A DNA stretch of 64,000 nt, taken from Phallusia mammillata (lineage: Eukaryota; Chordata; Ascidiacea; Phlebobranchia; Ascidiidae). Under the pieces are notes generated by a model. The model had not been told where the DNA came from. It saw nothing but the letters and a program-made list of their open reading frames with translations, and searched no databases. Shown here piece by piece: positions 58,701-64,000 of the stretch; position 1 is the stretch's first letter; each line of letters begins with the position of its first letter. Made by a program: the position numbers and the translations under genes. The stretch is from NCBI GenBank assembly GCA_003260075.1, contig QLIY01000054.1, positions 124,001 through 188,000 on the forward strand, given 5' to 3'.

Positions 58701-61700
58701 TTGAAGACAAGTTTCAGAAGACGCGCGGCGCGGGCAGAGGTCACCATAGTGACGTCACAAACAAAACGCGACTTCAGCAGTCTAGAAACAAGTATGGCGC
58801 GTCGTATTTGGGAAAGCAGGGTCGCGCTGATGAAGTATCCGAGCTCGACAGTGGCGTTGTGATGCGGAGCGGGAGAGGAGGGATGCAGAAAAACAAGTTG
58901 CGGAGATGTAAAAGCTTAAAAGACTCCACAGTCGTGGATTATTTGCACTCTCGCGCGGTGCAGACCGACCTGTCAAGCTTCGTGCAGCTCGACCTCCAGC
59001 ATGCCGCATCACAGACCGACACCAAGCGGTTGGAATTTGGGGAACTCTTCCAGTTTGATAAATCGGAACTCTCGGACTCTTCAGTGACAACAACATCTTT
59101 TGTTGATTCATCTCTGTCATCGACTCCGACTGAAGAATACGCCGATGATAAGTCGTCACTCACCTACGATGAAGAGTTTGCGAAAGAGTTAAACTCCGAC
59201 CTTACTCCGAACTCTTACTTCCGCTTCCACCTCCAGGCTCGGAGCAAACACATCCACAACCGACTCCGAAGGATGCGGGAGCACCTCTCCTCGCAACACA
59301 AGGTAACTGGCAGAACTTTCAGTCCATGAAATGGATGTTGTTGATGGAGCTAAGAATGTTTTAAACAGCAATGCTGCGTTAAACAGAAAAGTTGACCGTT
59401 TTGATTTTAGCTAATATAAGTATTTGGGGGGGGGGAGAGCACCTCTCCTCGCAACACAAGGTAACTGGCAGAACTTTCAATCCATGAAATGGATGTTGTT
59501 GATGGAGCTATAAGAATGTTTTAAACAGTGGTGCCGTGTTAAACAGAAAAGTTGACCGTTTTGATTTTAGCTAATATAAGTATTTGTTTTCAATAAATGA
59601 ACCCTAAATCATGTTAAAGTAACAGTCTTCTAAACCATTTCGTTTTCCAACTATAAATAAGATTGATTTAGAGGCATAATCGCTAGAACAACAGAACTGT
59701 TAATACTTTAATAAGGAATACAACAGCCCAAATAGACCTCAAAGGAGACATACTTGTTTTTTGAATTTTTTGAATCTATCGGTAAGCATCAATACTGATT
59801 TATAGCAATCTCATTTTACAGCAAAAAAATTATTGAACCAAATTTTTGCTCTTTTCTTGACTTCTTATTCCCAAAACGTTGTATTTTTCATTTTAGTCGC
59901 GAGTCGACGTCAACAATGCGACCATCACGCTTCTGAACGACCTTGAACAAGTTGTGTTCGGGGGGGGGGCTTCGACTGTGACATGAACAAGGATTCGGAT
60001 AAACTTCAAGAAATGAGGAAAGAACTTCAAGCGACGAAACGAAACTGCAGAATCCTGGAATACGAACTGATGAGGTATCATTTGTATATAAGCTATTGCT
60101 GCCAGGCATAATGTCAAGTTTATAGAGCTCTTCGGGGGGGGGGGAATTAAACACAGGCACGTCACAATGCTACGAAAGCACTGCGCGATAACGATAGGTT
60201 GGGGCTCTAACACTTGTAGTCTGACGTTTTTGTGCATCTGATTGCCAAAACAATGTTTCCTAAACAATCCGATAATAAAGTTTCTTGTAATGCGTAGAGT
60301 TATTTTTTTTCTTATTTCTATTTTGTTTATGCCAAAATTCTCAACGTTGTTGAAAATAAATATTGTGTTTCTCAATCTTTTCCTATAAATGAAGTAAAGT
60401 ATAAAGCAAAATACTGCGACTGATTTAGTTTTCACTCTGAAATATTGTGTTTTTTTACTTATGTTTTATTTATTTACTTATATTATTTACTTATGCCCTT
60501 ACACAACCGGCCGTTGCCAAGGCCATTGTAGAGTTGCGGGGGGGGGGTTTTGACTGTGACATGAACAAGGATTCGGATAAACTCCAAGAAATGAGGAAAG
60601 AACTTCAAGCGACGAAACGAAACTGTAGAATCCTGGAATACGAACTGATGAGGTATCATTTGTGGTCTGAGGTTTTTGTACATCTGTTTGCCAGAAGATT
60701 GTTTCCCAAATAATATGTCAATAAAGTTTCTTGTAATGCGTACAGTTATTTTTTAATTTCTATTTTGTTTATGATCTAAAAATTTTAACGTTATCAAAAA
60801 TAAATATTGTGTTTGCCAATCTTTCCTTATTAGTAAAATCTTCTAGCAAGTATGTAAAATACTGCAACCAGTGGTGGGATTTAATTTTTTTTGTCAGCCG
60901 GTTCTATAACAAAAGTCATATTTTCAGCCGGTTCTGTTACCAAAAATCTATTCTATTGACAGTAACCAGTAATGCTAACCAGTTGTATAGAACCGGTGCG
61001 AACCGGCTGAATCCACTAACTGCAACTGATTTAGTCTTTTTCACTCAAAAATATTGTGTTTGTATTATTTACTTATGTCCTTACACAACCGGCCGTTACC
61101 AAGGCCTTTGTAGAGTTACAACTTAAATTTTCATCTCTTTTCTGTTTTAGATCTGACGTAATTTCGGCCGACAACGAACGAGTCGCAGAACTGGAAGAAG
61201 AAACGAAGTTATGTCGTCACGTGGCGGTTTCCTTGCATTGGGAACTTCAGGCCGCGGATGAAAAGCTTCAGAAGGTGAGAAGGCTGCTGCTGTTGACCAC
61301 TCTGTATGTGGGATTAAGTCGTAAATCACCTCAGCGATTCACAACTGATGGTGTTTGCTCATCGTTGGTGGCAAACGAAGTTAAGTGTTTATCTTACATT
61401 TATGCTCCATTGCACCACAAGTTGCTGGTGTCCATTCTCCATTTCAATCATAATTAAGATTAATCACAATTGATCCTGCACAATTATGCCACGGAATGGC
61501 ATTGAAACAAACACCATTTTGAAAGAGTACAAAGTAATTGCACATATACCGCAAAAAGTATGTGGCATACTGCAACCAGCGCTTAACAGAAACAGCATGT
61601 CAAAAATATAAATTTCTGCTAATTATTTTCATACAGAGGCGAACTTTTTGTAACATTTTCAGACGGAGAATGAAAACAATGATCTCCGGGAGAAAATGTT

Positions 61701-62247
61701 GACAGCCGAAGTAGAAAAGGACATTTACGAGAAAGAAGTTCTCAGTTTGCGAAACATGGTAAGAAAACGCAATCCTAATATTCATCTCCACAAAGGTCTG
61801 GTGGTTATCTGTTTGCAAAAGATGTTTTACATACAGTAAACTTTGTTTAAACCCGATTCGTCTAATGCGGATCTTCGCCTAATTCGGACAAATGTTTTGG
61901 TCCAAATGGATCCGGATGAAACGAGACTTATTGTATTTTAAAATGTGTTTGTGGACTCATTTGGTTGAAATTTCTTCAAGGTCAATTGGGTATCAAGCGA
62001 GTCTGCCGAGTAACATTATAAAAATATTCGGAACCTGAAGTCTAAATAGAATATAACTTTGTCTAAATGGTGGAAATGTATACAGGTTGACCAAATGAGC
62101 CTTCACGCTTCGTCTGTGCCCGCTGAACCGGAACCACCGTCTTCTACCCACCGACAAACAATCCCTGAACTGCAAAGACAAGTTCGGTTTTACGATGAGG
62201 AGCGGAAAGCTGTGTTGACGCGACTCGTGGAAGTCGAAAAGGAGAGG
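52717..62247 (+). CDS. Coiled-coil protein resembling the MTCL/SOGA microtubule cross-linking family (partial)
   Basis: Exons, all in frame: 52717-52839, 54209-54454 (both tentative), 58472-59302, 59897-60074 (gap inside), 61151-61274, 61663-61758, 62086-62247; it probably continues past 62.8 kb. The large exon is a disordered, basic then Ser/Thr/Asp-rich region ending in RRMREHLSSQHK. The next exons are heptad-rich: NNATITLLNDLEQVV, QATKRNCRILEYELMR, ELEEETKLCRHVAVSLHWEL, ENENNDLREKML, ELQRQVRFYDEERK. The order of a CRIL-Y-L helix, a V-V-LH-EL segment and an EN-LR-KM-EVEK segment follows the N-terminal coiled coil of MTCL1/SOGA proteins as I remember it; a database search is needed. A microtubule-binding or scaffold role is inferred from that family only. 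The N-terminus and C-terminus are not in view, and the placeholder at 59960 removes an unknown part of the coiled coil. Confidence 0.6.
54968..55268. mobile_element. MITE of the CAGTGGTGGGATTCAGCCGG family, nested or duplicated copies
   Basis: Left-end sequence TGGTGGGATTCAGCC occurs at 54970 and again as TTGGGATTCAGCCGGTTCG at about 55044. The interior ATGAGATCAGCGAACC occurs twice, and a C run at 55207-55216 interrupts the right part, which ends near GAACCGGCTGACAAAAA. It is a mixture of allelic fragments of one copy or of two copies. Confidence 0.65.
56064..56232. mobile_element. MITE of the CAGTGGTGGGATTCAGCCGG family with perfect target duplication
   Basis: Opposite orientation to most copies: CAGCGGTGGAATTCCGG at the left and GGCTGAATCCCACCACTG at the right. 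The flanking 8-base duplication TACCTCAT is exact (56056-56063 and 56233-56240), which fixes the element's ends and its hAT-type class. Confidence 0.9.
56914..57991. mobile_element. 1.08 kb non-autonomous hAT-type element, TAGGGATGTTCAAAGTAGAATAA ends
   Basis: TAGGGATGTTCAAAGTAG and CTACTTTGAACATCCCTA are inverted ends, with the exact 8-base duplication TTCATTGC (56906-56913 and 57992-57999). Sub-terminal TTCGAATCC words repeat near the left end and ATTCTAGA words near the right. No transposase frame was found in the interior. Confidence 0.88.
58007..58294. mobile_element. hAT-type MITE with CAGTGGTGGCCAAACTACGG ends
   Basis: CAGTGGTGGCCAAACTAC and GTTTGGCCACCCTTG are inverted ends with the exact duplication CTTTATGA (57999-58006 and 58295-58302). 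It lies directly beside the 1.08 kb element; their target duplications share one base. Confidence 0.88.
59303..59610. repeat. Allelic duplication of the start of an intron of the coiled-coil gene
   Basis: The exon end (GAGCACCTCTCCTCGCAACA) with its GTAACT donor and about 125 intron bases occur on both sides of the run at 59426-59435 with a few SNPs and a 1-base indel. Confidence 0.8.
60548..60652 (+). repeat. Allelic copy of a coiled-coil exon end
   Basis: The stretch encoding FDCDMNKDSDKLQEMRK to the donor after ELMR repeats 59970-60074 with two silent changes. Together with the runs at 59960 and 60134 it suggests that two alleles of this exon were laid in series. Confidence 0.8.
60869..61018. 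mobile_element. MITE of the CAGTGGTGGGATT family with perfect target duplication
   Basis: CAGTGGTGGGATTTAATTTT at the left, GAACCGGCTGAATCCACTA at the right, flanked by exact ACTGCAAC (60861-60868 and 61019-61026). It lies in an intron of the coiled-coil gene. Confidence 0.85.
61833..61935. mobile_element. Element related to the CAGTAAACC (Tc1/pogo-like) family
   Basis: ACAGTAAACTTTGTTTAAACCCG begins it, and internal words such as TAATGCGGATCTTCG, ATTCGGAC and GGATCCGG mirror those at 5877-5960 and 32232-32395. The right end is degraded. Confidence 0.45.
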
Positions 62248-62379
62248 GTAGGTTGAAATAATTGCTCACACCAAGGAGGTGGTATAATGGTGTTTTGAAA
62301 TCAGTTGAAAATCGCGAGAAAAGCTTTCAGTTTCGCCGCTAAAACCCCCAAATAGGTCACCACGTAGTGAGAAAGTGCT

Positions 62380-62429
<50 letters not shown>

Positions 62430-64000
62430 AAGTGCTTTTCAATATTCATCAATGATCATAACTGTCATAAAGCTTGTGTATAATTGATACATTTTGTTGC
62501 AAACATTTTATCAATCGCTGTTGCCATCATTAGTCCAATTCGAGAAAAGTTCAAAGTGCGAAGAAAAATGGAAATTATGACGTTAATAGTGACGTAATAT
62601 GAAGTAGATGCGTAAATGACAACAAGTTGAGGTCAAAGGGCGGAAGGAGAAAGATTAAGCTACTCTGTACCTAATGATCCAAGTCTTAGTGAGAAAAGAT
62701 TGAGCTCGACCAGCTTGTTACGTCAGCTTTGCTCAAATTTAAACTCAACCAATATCCTACAAAGCTCCTAACAAACTTAATTCCTGACGTGTTCAGAAAA
62801 GTTTAAGTCAAAACCTGTTGTTTGTTTCTTATCAGAAAAACTCTTTTGCCTTGAAGATTGAACTCCCGTCAACAACAAGACGCATTTCGGTGAATCATAA
62901 CATTTTTTATAAATCGCAAAAACAAATTGATTTTTCGCATAAATTTGATTCAGCCATTCGCAAACCTGCGTGGGTTTGGGTGCCAACATCATATGACGTC
63001 ACAATGTAATGTGACGTGTAACAGCGTTATCGAAAACTACAAAGATTTACGACCATCGCGGTTGTAGTTTGGTCACTGCAAACCATAAGAAGCAAAAAAT
63101 AAGTCACGTTAGCAAATATTGAGATTTTACGACCGCCCGCCTCCATGCGACATATTTAGTCAGTTGAGGTTAAGGTTAGGTCACGTGATGGAGCGATTTA
63201 TGACGATCACGTGGTCACAACCTGAAGGATTTCAAACCTTTAAATTATTTTCTTCGTTCCAAAAACAGTGGTTTGGCCACGTGTCTGTCGTTCATTGGTT
63301 TTCAGGTTAAAACTTTCGATTATACGAAGGAACCCAAACTACAACGAAATAACGTCATTTCACTTTTATGCCTCATTGGTTACGTTTGCTTAGGAAACTT
63401 GATGTATTGGTGAAATCCTGTTCATAGGATTTCTTGAATTCCTGGAACCGTTGGCCAATAAAATCCTACTCCAAGCAAAAATGTTGTTTCCGGGGGGGGG
63501 GCTCAGGTTAAAGCTTTCGATTATACGAAGGAACTCAAATTACAACGAAATATGGTCATTTCACTTTTATGCCTCATTGGTTACGTTTGTTTAGGAAACT
63601 TGATGCATTGGTAAAATCCTGTTCATAGGATTTCTTGAATTCCAGGAACCGTTGGCCAATAAAATCCTACTCCAAGCAAAAATGTTGTTTCCCGCAGTAA
63701 CAATGTGTACCTACAATAAAATATCTTTATTTTTGGAAGATCGGCTTGCAACACAAAAACCACGAGCTTATTTATACCGACTTGAGGGCGAAAACAGAAA
63801 CGTACTGGTCCACATGGGGGGGGGGCATCAGCTTGGAACACAAAAACCACGAGTTTATTTATACCGACTTGAGGGCGAAAACAGAAACGTACTGGTCCAC
63901 ATTTTACTGACGATAGCCTTCACACAAACGCAAACGCATTTTCAATACAGTCGCGCAACATACACGATAAATAAAACCGGTTTTAGTAGGAAAGTGTCGA
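62248..64000. other. Right end of window, intron or 3' continuation of the coiled-coil gene
   Basis: A possible small exon lies at about 62837-62890 (TTTCTTATCAG acceptor, phase 0, encoding KNSFALKIELPSTTRRIS before a GTGAAT donor), but this is weak. The rest holds a 47-base G run (62382-62428) and two allelic duplications (63306-63690 and 63739-63900). Nothing else is supported. Confidence 0.4.

Larger units (their letters stand above)
59426..63825. other. Seven poly-G gap-like runs (second G-polarity block)
   Basis: Runs lie at 59426-59435, 59960-59969, 60134-60144, 60538-60547, 62382-62428, 63492-63501 and 63816-63825. Flanks are duplicated around most, for example 63306-63491 repeated from 63502 and 63739-63815 repeated from 63826. 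Polarity has flipped back from C to G somewhere between 55559 and 59426, although no N marks the join. Confidence 0.8.

Noticed and set aside
3620-63825. G/C runs as real G-quadruplex, telomeric or switch-like elements
   Set aside because: Fixed length of 10, polarity blocks and allelic flanks on both sides fit an assembly artefact far better.

Overview
The window reads as a piece of an invertebrate deuterostome genome, most like an ascidian tunicate. It is AT-rich, the genes are compact with many short GT-AG introns, the genes are animal genes, short DNA-transposon remnants are dense, and two alleles of one locus often both survive side by side with a few percent difference. The species call is an inference; nothing in the sequence names the organism.

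Layout. (1) 1-2627, minus strand: the 5' part of a CUEDC1 orthologue that runs off the left edge. (2) 5109-17622, minus strand: an N4BP2 orthologue (CUE, P-loop polynucleotide-kinase-like domain, second and third CUE/UBA-like helices, DUF1771, Smr), intact in order except for a scrambled stretch at 14.2-16.04 kb. (3) 18731-23835, plus strand: a complete 8-exon MTHFD2-type mitochondrial methylene-THF dehydrogenase/cyclohydrolase, divergent from N4BP2. (4) 27190-45556, minus strand: a 20-exon gene whose splice phases all agree and which encodes a predicted 956-residue secreted protein: signal peptide, complete Sema domain, PSI, about 245 residues of coiled coil, then a C-type lectin domain. I know of no named semaphorin with this architecture, and it is the most interesting object here. 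(5) about 52.7-62.25 kb and probably beyond, plus strand: exons of a coiled-coil protein resembling the MTCL/SOGA microtubule cross-linking family.

Between and inside genes lie hAT-type MITEs, several with perfect 8-bp target duplications, at least two tRNA-derived SINE heads, and a degenerate short-motif array in the last intron of the semaphorin gene.

The window also carries a strong assembly signature. There are 47 homopolymer runs of G or C, mostly exactly 10 bases, usually with the same 20-350 bp sequence (a second allele) on both sides. All runs are G up to 15.3 kb, all are C from 17.75 to 55.56 kb, and all are G again from 59.4 kb. This looks like gap placeholders written as G in contigs that were later placed in either orientation. 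Two single Ns at 15475 and 16044 sit at the first polarity flip. Exons split or doubled by these runs should be read as allelic duplicates, not as real exon duplications.
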